IMG/VR virus record: IMGVR_UViG_3300017917_002063
Coordinates: 1-31,857 of that record
DNA from: a virus
Reading direction: 5' to 3' (one strand)
DNA: 31,857 nt
Part shown: positions 15,568 through 25,100 of the stretch, one piece after another
Position numbering within the stretch: position 1 is the stretch's first letter
Layout of the letters: each line of letters opens with the position of its first letter
The notes under the pieces: generated by a model
The model's input: only the letters and a program-made list of their open reading frames with translations
Database searches by the model: none
What the model was told of the DNA's origin: nothing
Position numbers and translations under genes: made by a program

Positions 15568-18500
15568 ATGGCACAAATCATTAAACACAGAAGGGGTTCG
15601 TTAGAAGCCCTTTCAGCAGTAACCAGTTCACTACAAAAGGGTGAAATTGTAATAGCAACCGGTTCATCCAATTTAACAACCACAAACGGTACATCGTTAG
15701 TATTTACTGCACCAGAAGCCGGACAGGTTCAGGCAGTAAACCGTTTCCTTATGGGTAATTCCAATCCTGCTACATTTGCAGGTTCTACCTATAATGGTAT
15801 GGTTAATGGAGTTCCTTACTATGCAAGTGGAAGTGCTACTTTATTTTTATTAGGAAGTGATGCCAATACTGCCATAAACTTAATTGGTAACATTCAACCA
15901 TTCTCTACATCGGTAGACAGTAGATTAGACGCATTAGAATTAACAGTAGGTGGTGGAGAAAACGGTAGTTTAGGGGCAAGAGTTATTGGATTAGAATCAA
16001 AAACTGGTTCATATGCAACTACTGGTTCTAATACATTTGATGGTGAACAAACTATAAACAATAATATTATATTAGGTTCCGATGGACAAATTAGAGTAGA
16101 AAGCAATACTGCAAGTACTTTATTTGGACATTATGATGGCTCTAACATTTTAGGTGCTTACTATCAAATGTGGGGTAACAACCACGCATCTACTGGACAA
16201 AGAGGTGGTGCAGAATTTGTATTTGATACAAGAAATGGTGGAACATTAGGATTCAATATTGCAGAATACAATGGTACAACTTGGATAAGAAAATTTGGAG
16301 TTGATACAAATGGAGCAGTAGTAACTGGTTCATTAAATGTAAAAGGTGAAATCAGTGGTTCAACATTAAACGGAATTGGAAATGTTGCAGCATTCTCCCA
16401 AAGTGTTGATAGTAGATTTAATAATTTAGAATCATATAGTGGTTCTAATGATAATACAAATACTGCACAAAATGCAAGATTAACTTCATTAGAAACATTC
16501 AGTGGTTCTCAAGAATCTAAAAACACAACTTTAGCAACTTACACTGCAAGTGTTGATTCTCATATTACGAATGTAAACTCATTTACTTCATCTGCAAGTG
16601 GTAGATTAACAAATTTAGAATCATATACTTCTTCAAATGATACAACTAACACTGCACAAAATAGTAGATTAACTTCGTTAGAAACATATACTGGTTCAAA
16701 TGATGCAAAACATTCAACTTTAGCAACTTACACTGCAAGTGTTGATTCACATATAACAAATGTAAATACCTTTACAGCAAGTGCAGATGGCAGATTAGAT
16801 AATTTAGAATCATATTCTTCATCAAACGATACTACAAATACTGCACAAAACATTAGATTAACTTCATTAGAATCTGCAACAGGTTCATACGCAAAATTAA
16901 GTGGTGGTAACGTATTTACTGGAACTCAAACAATTACGGGTTCATTGTACATTACAAACGATTTAATTGTACAAGGTTCATCATCTTTACAAAATATTAC
17001 AGCATCGGCAGTTGATATTGGTACAAACACAATCATACTAAATACAAACACACCGGCTGTTAGATTTGCGGGTATAAATGTAGTGGATTCAGGTTCTACT
17101 GGAGCAACTGGTTCTTTACTTTGGGATTCATTAAATAACCATTGGTTATATGTACACCCATCAGGTGCAGGAGAAGGATATAACTCTGCAATTTTAATAT
17201 CAGGTCCTAAAAATACCGGTTCAGTTGGTGAAGAAACTACTCTTACAAATGGATATATTCCTGTAGCAGTTGGTGAAGACCATATTGATAACTCAATTAT
17301 CTCTCAAAGTGGTGGTAATAAAATTACAATTGCGGGTGGGTTAGATGTAATTGGAAACATTAGTGGTTCAATTGTTGGAATTGGAAATGTTGCAGCATTC
17401 TCTCAAAGTGTTGATAGCAGATTAGATTCAGTTGAAGCATCTTTAGGTGGTGGAGGAGATATTGGTAGTTCTGTAACACAATTAAACGCATTTACTGGTT
17501 CTCAAGAAGCTAAAAACTCTACATTGGCAACTTACACTGCAAGTGTTGATAGTAGATTATCACAATTAGAAACCGATAGTGGTTCGCAGGATGGAAGATT
17601 AGATGTTTTAGAAACTAAAGCAACAACTTTAGCAACCTATACAGCAAGTGTTGATTCACACATCAGTAATATAAATGCATTTACGGCTTCTCAACAATCT
17701 AAAGATACAACTTTAGAAACATATACTGCAAGTGTAAATAGTAGATTAGACCAATTATCAACAGATAGTGGTTCTCAAAACACAAGAATTACTGATTTAG
17801 AAAATAAAGCAACTACTTTACAAACTTACACTGCAAGTGTAAACAGTAGATTAGACCAACTTTCGACAGATAGTGGTTCACAAAATACAAGAATTACTGA
17901 TTTAGAAAATAAAGCAGGTACATTAGCAACTTATACCGCAAGTGTTGATTCGCATATTAGTAATGTAAATACATTTACAGCAAGTGTAAACGGACATATT
18001 ACAGATATTAACTCATACACTCAATCTGCTAATATTAAGTTTTCTAATTTAGAATCTACAACTGCATCTTTCGCAAATAGAATTACAGCATTAGAAACTG
18101 ATACTGGTTCACAAGATGGTAGATTAGATGTTTTAGAATCGAAAGCAGATACTTTAGGAACTTATACTGCAAGTGTTAATTCTCATATTTCGGCAGTAAA
18201 CACATTTACTTCATCTACAAATGGTAGATTAAATAATTTAGAAGCATTTACATCTTCAACATATTCTACATTTAGTACATCAGTAGATAGTAGATTAGAT
18301 GTATTGGAAGGAACTGGAACTATACAGGGATTAGGACAAGGTGATGCAGTTACATTCGCATCTATCAATTCAGTTGGCAATTTAACAGTTGGTGGTGATT
18401 TAGTTGTAGAAGGTAATACTGTAACATTACATACTAGTGAATTAGTAGTTGAAGATAAGTTGATTACTTTAGCAAGTGGTTCAACTGATGCGGCAACTGC

Positions 18501-18771
18501 TAATGGTGCAGGTATTGAAATAGCTGGTGCAAATGCAACTATTAAATACAATTCTTCTAAAAATGTATGGACTACAAATATACCTGTTAGTGCATCTGCA
18601 TTTACTGGCTCATTAAATGTTCCTGGTGGTGCATCATCTAAGAGAATTGCATTTAGAAATACAAACGATAACATTGATTTTGTAACAGCACCTACAACTT
18701 CTGGTGATTTATTACAATGGGATGGTTCAGATTTTGTAATGAGTAATGTAATTGATGGTGGTTCATTCTAA
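15568..18771 (+). CDS. Tail fibre with Mtd-like N-terminus, 1067 aa
   Basis: Residues 1-30 (MAQIIKHRRGSLEALSAVTS, then KGEIVIATG) match the N-terminal pattern hRRG...GEhhhxT seen in Mtd-type fibre attachment domains and in three further fibre genes here. Residues 110-270 include a non-repetitive domain. Residues 280-440 and 620-920 are long heptad-like repeats (TYTASVDSRLSQLETDSGSQ, NTRITDLENKATTL) predicted to form a trimeric coiled-coil shaft. A 160-residue cassette at about 446-610 and an 80-residue cassette (about 935-1010) recur in sister genes. The C-terminus (LLQWDGSDFVMSNVIDGGSF) has no S74 chaperone. The gene is followed by a UUCG-loop terminator. It is an adhesin component whose receptor is unknown. 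Confidence 0.85.
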   Translation: MAQIIKHRRGSLEALSAVTSSLQKGEIVIATGSSNLTTTNGTSLVFTAPEAGQVQAVNRFLMGNSNPATFAGSTYNGMVNGVPYYASGSATLFLLGSDANTAINLIGNIQPFSTSVDSRLDALELTVGGGENGSLGARVIGLESKTGSYATTGSNTFDGEQTINNNIILGSDGQIRVESNTASTLFGHYDGSNILGAYYQMWGNNHASTGQRGGAEFVFDTRNGGTLGFNIAEYNGTTWIRKFGVDTNGAVVTGSLNVKGEISGSTLNGIGNVAAFSQSVDSRFNNLESYSGSNDNTNTAQNARLTSLETFSGSQESKNTTLATYTASVDSHITNVNSFTSSASGRLTNLESYTSSNDTTNTAQNSRLTSLETYTGSNDAKHSTLATYTASVDSHITNVNTFTASADGRLDNLESYSSSNDTTNTAQNIRLTSLESATGSYAKLSGGNVFTGTQTITGSLYITNDLIVQGSSSLQNITASAVDIGTNTIILNTNTPAVRFAGINVVDSGSTGATGSLLWDSLNNHWLYVHPSGAGEGYNSAILISGPKNTGSVGEETTLTNGYIPVAVGEDHIDNSIISQSGGNKITIAGGLDVIGNISGSIVGIGNVAAFSQSVDSRLDSVEASLGGGGDIGSSVTQLNAFTGSQEAKNSTLATYTASVDSRLSQLETDSGSQDGRLDVLETKATTLATYTASVDSHISNINAFTASQQSKDTTLETYTASVNSRLDQLSTDSGSQNTRITDLENKATTLQTYTASVNSRLDQLSTDSGSQNTRITDLENKAGTLATYTASVDSHISNVNTFTASVNGHITDINSYTQSANIKFSNLESTTASFANRITALETDTGSQDGRLDVLESKADTLGTYTASVNSHISAVNTFTSSTNGRLNNLEAFTSSTYSTFSTSVDSRLDVLEGTGTIQGLGQGDAVTFASINSVGNLTVGGDLVVEGNTVTLHTSELVVEDKLITLASGSTDAATANGAGIEIAGANATIKYNSSKNVWTTNIPVSASAFTGSLNVPGGASSKRIAFRNTNDNIDFVTAPTTSGDLLQWDGSDFVMSNVIDGGSF
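16905..17395 (+). repeat. Fibre cassette A, copy 2
   Basis: Homologous to copy 1 in the giant fibre: NDLIVQGSSSLQNITASAVD, IGTNTIILNTNTPAVRFAGI, SLLWDS, SAILISGPKNTGS and AVGEDHI occur in the same order. Protein identity is high and DNA is clearly diverged. Confidence 0.8.
18370..18590 (+). repeat. Fibre cassette B, copy 1 (about 75 residues)
   Basis: GDLVVEGNTVTLHTSELVVE, DKLITLASGSTD and AGIEIAGANATIKY form a cassette that recurs in the 844-residue fibre. Similar segments are common in long fibres of T4-like marine phages (from memory). Confidence 0.75.
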
Positions 18772-18798
18772 TAATAAAAACCAAATACAAATAAAAAG

Positions 18799-18825
18799 AC
18801 CCTTCTTCGGAAGGGTTTTTTGTTT
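18799..18825 (+). terminator. UUCG-loop Rho-independent terminator
   Basis: ACCCTTC (18799-18805) pairs perfectly with GAAGGGT (18810-18816) around a TTCG tetraloop, followed by TTTTTGTTTTT. It closes the transcript of the 1067-residue fibre. Confidence 0.9.
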
Positions 18826-18831
18826 TTAATC

Positions 18832-18841
18832 TATATTTATA
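18832..18841 (+). promoter_or_regulatory. AT box TATATTTATA, candidate late promoter
   Basis: A perfect ten-base copy directly after a terminator and 48 nt before the next fibre start. Its place between a terminator and a gene is the strongest positional argument that the box initiates transcription. Confidence 0.6.
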
Positions 18842-18889
18842 TCGGTAGTATATACTACTTTTTGTTACTAAAATCAGATTTCCATAAAT

Positions 18890-19579
18890 ATGGCACAAAG
18901 TATTATTCTAAAACGCTCTGCTTTACCAGGCAAAGTACCAACCACTTCATCTTTAAGTGTTGGTGAAATTGCTATAAACACATACGATGGTAAAGTATTC
19001 ATAAACCGTTCAGGTTCTACACAAACTATTCAGGAAATCATAACAACAAATGTTACAAATACTGGTTCAATATCTTTAACACAAACGGGTTCATTTGGAG
19101 AATTAGTAACTATTCAAGACGGTAACATTGGTAGAGATTTATATGTAACAAATGATATAGTAGGTAATGGTGATATTGATATTGCAGGAAATATCACAGG
19201 TAGTTCTGCAATATTTAGCGGAACTATAAGAGGTTCAATTTTAGCAACAAATGGTGTAATCAGTGGTTCATCACAACTAACAGCATCTTTTGATACAAGA
19301 TATTCATTGAGTGGTAGTAGTGGAGCTGCATCGGGTCCTAACACATTTGATTTCAATTTAGACCCGGAAGCAGCAGGAACCGTAAATTTTATAGAGGATA
19401 GTACCGGAAATACTCAAGTAATTGCAAGAACAGGTTCAATGGATGTTGAGATTGAGAGTGTTCAGTATCTATCTTTGGGTGAAACTTTTATGAATGTAAC
19501 AACGGGTAGTATAACCAGAAACTATATGCATTTAGCAAAATATATAACGACAAACGGAGATTTAGATTTTAATATTTAA
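18890..19579 (+). CDS. Short tail fibre with Mtd-like N-terminus, 229 aa
   Basis: Residues 1-45 (SIILKRSALPGKVPTTSSLS, then VGEIAINTYDGKVFINRSG) match the Mtd-type N-terminal attachment domain: a basic KR segment followed by GEIAhNTxDGKhFhxxxG. The middle contains one full repeat module (GVISGSSQLTASFDTRYSLS). Residues 150-175 (NTFDFNLDPEAAG, then NFIEDSTGN) are homologous to a segment of the giant fibre near 13170-13240. The last 55 residues form a beta-rich end without C1q, LamG or S74 features. It is likely a short fibre or a fibre segment that assembles with its larger neighbours. A perfect AT box lies upstream and another follows 1 nt after the stop. Confidence 0.8.
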   Translation: MAQSIILKRSALPGKVPTTSSLSVGEIAINTYDGKVFINRSGSTQTIQEIITTNVTNTGSISLTQTGSFGELVTIQDGNIGRDLYVTNDIVGNGDIDIAGNITGSSAIFSGTIRGSILATNGVISGSSQLTASFDTRYSLSGSSGAASGPNTFDFNLDPEAAGTVNFIEDSTGNTQVIARTGSMDVEIESVQYLSLGETFMNVTTGSITRNYMHLAKYITTNGDLDFNI

Positions 19580-19580
19580 C

Positions 19581-19590
19581 TATATTTATA
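19581..19590 (+). promoter_or_regulatory. AT box TATATTTATA, candidate late promoter
   Basis: A perfect copy starting 1 nt after the preceding stop and ending 19 nt before the next ATG, in a 30-nt gap that contains nothing else. Confidence 0.55.
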
Positions 19591-19609
19591 CATAACACAA
19601 AAGAATTAA

Positions 19610-22144
19610 ATGGCAGCTATATTTCAAATAAGAAGAGGAACAACTGATATTTCATCATCAATTTTTGATGGTGAATTATACTTAAATAAAAGCAAAAACT
19701 CTTTACAGGTTTCAATAGGGGATGGAAATCCAATTACATTAGTACCATTAAATACTGCATCCGTTGGGGATATATATTTAAATGGTAATATAACTGCATC
19801 AAACGCATATTTTAGTGGAGATGTTGCTATTTCTGGAAACCTATTTTTAGGAAACAATTCATCTGATAATATTGCTGCATTGGGTGTATTTACTACAAAT
19901 TTGGTACCAGGAACTACAAATACATATGATGTTGGTACAACTTCGGCAGTTTGGGCAAATGTTTATGCAAACAATGTATCAGCATCATCCATAACAGGAG
20001 CATTTAGTGGAACCATCGGTGGTATAAACATAACTACTTTTTCACAATCAGTAGATAATAGATTAGACCAATTAGAAACAAACACTGGCTCTCAAGATGG
20101 TAGAATTACGGTATTAGAAAACAAAGCAACAACATTACAAACCTACACAGCAAGTGTTGATAGTAGATTAAATCAACTTTCTACTGATACTGGTTCTCAA
20201 AACACAAGAATTACTGATTTAGAAAACAAAGCAAATACTTTACAAACTTATACTGCAAGTGTTGATAGTAGATTAAATCAACTTTCGGTAGATACGGGTT
20301 CTCAAAACAGTAGATTAAACAACTTAGAAGCAACTTCTGCAAGTTTATTAATTGAAACCTCTAATTTAGAATCTTTTACTGCATCTATAAATAATGCAAT
20401 TGATGTAACCGGTGGAAACACAAGAATTAAAGGAAATCTTATTGTAGATGGCACACAAACATCATTAAATACCACAGAAGCATTTATTGAAGATAAAAGT
20501 ATTACTTTAGCAAGTGGTTCTACTACATCAGGAATTGCAGATGGTGCAGGATTTAACATTGCAGGTGCAAATGTTTCAATGAGTTGGCAAGATTCAAACA
20601 CAAGATTATTCTTTAACACAAACATTGCTGCATTAGGTAGTATAAGTTCATCCACAATTGTTGGATTAAATAATGCAAGTGTTTCAGCGTATTCTACATC
20701 TGTTGATAGTAGATTGGCAAATTTACAAACCACATCAGGAAGTGTAAATGGTTCTATTACAGCATTGAACGCATTTTCGGCATCACAGATATCAAAGGAT
20801 TCAACTTTACAAACATATACTGCATCTTTAGATAATACAATTGCAAGATTAAGAGAAGCAACTGCTTCATTAAATACATTTACTTCATCTGCAACTATAA
20901 GATTAAATAATTTAGAAAGCACTTCAGCAAGTTTATTAGTTGAAACATCTAATTTAGAACTATTTAGTGCAAGTGCATTATTAAGATTAAACAGTTTAGA
21001 AACAGATAGTGGTTCTCAAAATACCAGAATAACTGTATTGGAGAATAAAGCAACTACACTTGCACCATTAACTTCATCCATTTTATCGTTTACTTCATCT
21101 GCAAATAACAGATTAAGTAGATTGGAAGAAAGTACCGCATCTTTAAATACATTTACAGGTTCAACTTATCCAACGTTCTCACAATCTGTTGATTTAAGAT
21201 TAGATGATTTGGAATATACTGCATCAATTTCAATTGGAGCAGGATTGACAACAGCATTAAATCAAATAAATGCATTTACTGCATCTGCAACTATAAGATT
21301 AAATAATTTAGAAACAACATCTGCAAGTGTAAACAGTAGATTAGACCAACTTTCAAATGATAGTGGTTCTCAAAATACGAGAATAACAACTTTAGAAACT
21401 AAAGCAACTACATTAGCAACTGTAACTTCATCATTATTGATTGAAACTGCAAACTTAGAATTATTTAGTTCTTCAGCATTATTAAGATTAAGTAGTTTAG
21501 AAACTGATACCGGTTCACAAAACACAAGAATAACAACATTAGAAAATAAAGCTACAACCCTACAAACTTATACTGCAAGTGTTGATAGTAGATTAAATCA
21601 ACTTTCAACAGATAGCGGTTCGCAGGCAGGTAGAATATCTAATTTAGAAAGTTTTACATCTTCTATAAACACTACAATTAAAACAAAATTAGATGTAGAT
21701 GGTGTAATATCTGGTTCAATACAAGTTTTAGGTGGTTCAAGTATTCATAGTGGTTCGGCTGGAGATTATCAGTTTAACTCTATTGGAGTTGGAACGGCAC
21801 CTTCAACCGTTGCAGGAGAGATTAGAGCAGCAGGTGATATTACAGCATTTTATTCTTCAGACTCGAGATTAAAATACGGAGTTGTTCCTATTGAAAACGC
21901 ATTACAAAAAGTTGAAAGTATTAGTGGTAACAGATACCATTGGAAAGAAGGATTTGAAGATGTACACTCACACAAAGGAAGTGATATTGGAGTAATTGCA
22001 CAAGAAATACAAAACATTTTACCAGAAGTGGTAACGGAAAGAGATAGTGGATATTTGGCAGTAAATTATGAAAAATTAGTTCCACTTTTGATTGAAGCAA
22101 TAAAAGAATTATCACAAAAAGTAAAAAAATTAGAAAATAAATAA
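19610..22144 (+). CDS. Tail fibre with S74 self-cleaving chaperone end, 844 aa
   Basis: Residues 1-45 (MAAIFQIRRGTTDISSSIFD, then GELYLNKSKNSLQVSIGDG) form an Mtd-like attachment domain. The shaft contains coiled-coil-like repeats (SRLNQLSTDTGSQNTRITDL) and an 80-residue cassette (about 268-344) shared with the 1067-residue fibre. Residues 740-844 are a peptidase S74 intramolecular chaperone: FYSSDSRLK carries Ser750 and Lys755 with the five-residue spacing of the catalytic dyad, followed by GSDIGVIAQEIQNILPEVV and a terminal helix ending LSQKVKKLENK. In this family the chaperone trimerises the fibre and then cuts itself off before the Ser, so the mature chain would be about 749 residues. Cleavage itself is predicted from motif only. 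Confidence 0.9.
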   Translation: MAAIFQIRRGTTDISSSIFDGELYLNKSKNSLQVSIGDGNPITLVPLNTASVGDIYLNGNITASNAYFSGDVAISGNLFLGNNSSDNIAALGVFTTNLVPGTTNTYDVGTTSAVWANVYANNVSASSITGAFSGTIGGINITTFSQSVDNRLDQLETNTGSQDGRITVLENKATTLQTYTASVDSRLNQLSTDTGSQNTRITDLENKANTLQTYTASVDSRLNQLSVDTGSQNSRLNNLEATSASLLIETSNLESFTASINNAIDVTGGNTRIKGNLIVDGTQTSLNTTEAFIEDKSITLASGSTTSGIADGAGFNIAGANVSMSWQDSNTRLFFNTNIAALGSISSSTIVGLNNASVSAYSTSVDSRLANLQTTSGSVNGSITALNAFSASQISKDSTLQTYTASLDNTIARLREATASLNTFTSSATIRLNNLESTSASLLVETSNLELFSASALLRLNSLETDSGSQNTRITVLENKATTLAPLTSSILSFTSSANNRLSRLEESTASLNTFTGSTYPTFSQSVDLRLDDLEYTASISIGAGLTTALNQINAFTASATIRLNNLETTSASVNSRLDQLSNDSGSQNTRITTLETKATTLATVTSSLLIETANLELFSSSALLRLSSLETDTGSQNTRITTLENKATTLQTYTASVDSRLNQLSTDSGSQAGRISNLESFTSSINTTIKTKLDVDGVISGSIQVLGGSSIHSGSAGDYQFNSIGVGTAPSTVAGEIRAAGDITAFYSSDSRLKYGVVPIENALQKVESISGNRYHWKEGFEDVHSHKGSDIGVIAQEIQNILPEVVTERDSGYLAVNYEKLVPLLIEAIKELSQKVKKLENK
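20410..20640 (+). repeat. Fibre cassette B, copy 2
   Basis: GNLIVDGTQTSLNTTEAFIE, DKSITLASGSTT and AGFNIAGANVSMSW match copy 1 in order and spacing. Confidence 0.75.
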
Positions 22145-22182
22145 CATATTATAATAACCGTACTAAAAAAAAGGTAAACTAG

Positions 22183-25100
22183 ATGGCACTTAAATTTAGA
22201 CGTGGGACAACCGCACAGAAATCAGGTTCGTTACAATTCGGAGAACCATTTGTAAACACGGATTTACAAACATTACAAATTGGATTAGATGGTGGAGATA
22301 TTGAGTTAGTATCAAAAGATGATTTTAACGCATTCACTTCATCGGTAGATTCTGCTGCACAATCAGTAAGAATTGACCAATTAGCAGCGGCAACCGCATC
22401 TATAAACGCATTTACTGCATCTCAATTAACGAAAGATAGTACATTAGCAACAGTAACATCATCTTTACAGATTGAAACTGCAAACTTAGAAAGTTTTTCT
22501 GCAAGTGCTATATTAAGATTAAACAATTTGGAAACCGATACCGGTTCTCAAAATACGAGAATTTCTGTATTAGAAACTAAAGCAACTACATTAGCAACCG
22601 TAACTTCATCTTTACAGATAGAAACATCTAATTTAGAAACATTTAGTGCAAGTGCAATTATTCGTTTAACAAACATAGAAAGTACAACATCTTCTATAAA
22701 TTCGTTAAATACTACACAGACAAGTAGATTAGACCAATTATCAACATTTACTGCAAGTAATGGTAATACATCATTAAATAGTTATACAGCAAGTAATGAT
22801 ACTACAAATACTGCACAAACGGGTAGATTAAATAATTTGGAAACTACTTCAGCAAGTTTATTAGTTGAAACATCTAATTTAGAATTATTTAGTGCAAGTG
22901 CAATAACTAGATTAGACCAATTATCAACCGATACTGGTTCACAGAATACAAGAATTTCTGTTTTGGAAACAAAAGCTACAACTTTAGCATCAGTAACTTC
23001 ATCCCTTCAGATTGAAACTTCCAATTTAGAAACTTTTTCTGCAAGTGCATTATTAAGATTAAGTAGTTTAGAAACTGATACCGGTTCTCAAAATACAAGA
23101 ATTACTACATTAGAAAGTAAAGCAACAACTTTGCAAACTTATACTGCATCTGTTGAAGGAAGATTTTCAACATTAGCAACTTATACCGGTTCTAATGATA
23201 CAACTAACACTACTCAAAATAGTAGATTGGACCAATTATCAACATTTACTGCAAGTAACGGTAATACATCTTTAAATTCTTATACTTCATCAAACGATAG
23301 TAAGTGGAGTACATTAGGTACATTGAGTGGTTCATTTGCAAGAACAAATTCATCAAACATATTTAACGGTAACCAAACAATTACGGGTTCATTATTTATA
23401 TCACAAGATTTAGTAGTAGCAGGTTCGTCATCAATTCAAAACATTAGTTCTTCTAATTTAGTAATTGGTACAGCATTCGTAACTGTAAATACAAATAATC
23501 CATCATCAAGATATGCGGGGTTAATATTTGTAGATTCTGGTTCAGTTGGAGGTAGTGGTTCATTATTCTATGATTCTATCGAGGATGAAATGATATTCAT
23601 TCATAGAGGAAATGGTACAAATGTAACATCTTCTGTGATATTAATGGGACCACAAACTTACGATAATATTGGAAACGAAACATATCCAACTACAAATAGA
23701 GTTTTAAAATCAAACGGATTAGAACATGTTGGAAACTCAAACATTAATGATGATGGAACAACCGTATCTATAAACAGTAATACTCAAATTACTGGCTCAT
23801 TAACAGTAAGTAACGGAATAATTGGTTCAATAAATGCAACAAACGGAGTAGTATCGGGTTCGGCACAAATTACACCTCTATTACCAACTGGAGTTGTTAG
23901 CGGTTCCTCACAAGTTGTTGGTATATTATCATCATTAAACTCTTACACTGCATCAAACGATACAACAAATGCAACTCAAAACAGTAGATTAGACCAATTA
24001 TCCACAGATAGTGGTTCTCAAAATACAAGAATTACAACATTAGAAACTAAAGCAACAACTTTAGCGAGTGTAACTTCATCTTTACAGATTGAAACAGCTA
24101 ATTTAGAAACTTTCTCTGCAAGTGCATTGATTAGATTAAATAATTTAGAAACCACAACATCTTCATTAGCAACAACTTATGAAGGAAGAGCAAGTGGTGC
24201 AAAAACATTATTCTCCGGTTCATCACAAGTAAACTATACACAACTAAGTGGAATTTCGGCAAATATCATATCAGCATCAGCAGATAGTTCAACCGTAGAT
24301 TTCACAATCACTGGTGGAAGTATAAGTGCAAACTTAATTGGTGGTGTGGTTTCGGGTTCATCTCAAGTTTCATATACCGGTGTATCCAACATACCAGCAG
24401 GAATTGTAAGTGGTTCATCACAAGTAAACTTTACACAATTGGCAGGAATATCTGCAAATATCATATCAGCATCAACTGATAGTTCAACGGTAGACTTTAC
24501 AATAAGTGGTGGTAGTATAACCGCAAATTTAATTGGTGGTGTAGTTTCTGGCTCATCTCAAGTTGTGGGTATATTGGCATCGTTAAATACTTATACCGGA
24601 AGTACTGGTAACATTACTTCATTAAACTCTTACACATCATCTGCAACTATAAGATTAAACAACTTAGAAACCACTTCGGCAAGTTTAGTAATTGATACTA
24701 ATAATTTAGAAACTTTTTCTTCGAGTGCATTAATTAGATTAAACAACTTAGAAAGTACTACTGCATCATTAGCAACAACTTATGAAGGAAGAGCAAGTGG
24801 AGCAAAAACATTATTCTCCGGTTCATCTCAAGTTTCATATACTGGATTGAGTGGAATACCAGCGGGAATTGTAAGTGGTTCATCTCAAATTACTCTTTCA
24901 TCAACAACTGGTGGTGGTACTGCAGCAAGTGTTCAATTTGGTTCATTGGGAATTGGAACTGCGGCAAGTGGTGTGAGTGGTGAGATTAGAGCAACTGCGG
25001 ATATTACAGCATACTATTCTTCGGACATTCGTTTGAAAGAAAATATCAGACCAATTGACAACGCATTAGATAAAATCAGAAAAATCAGCGGTAATACTTA

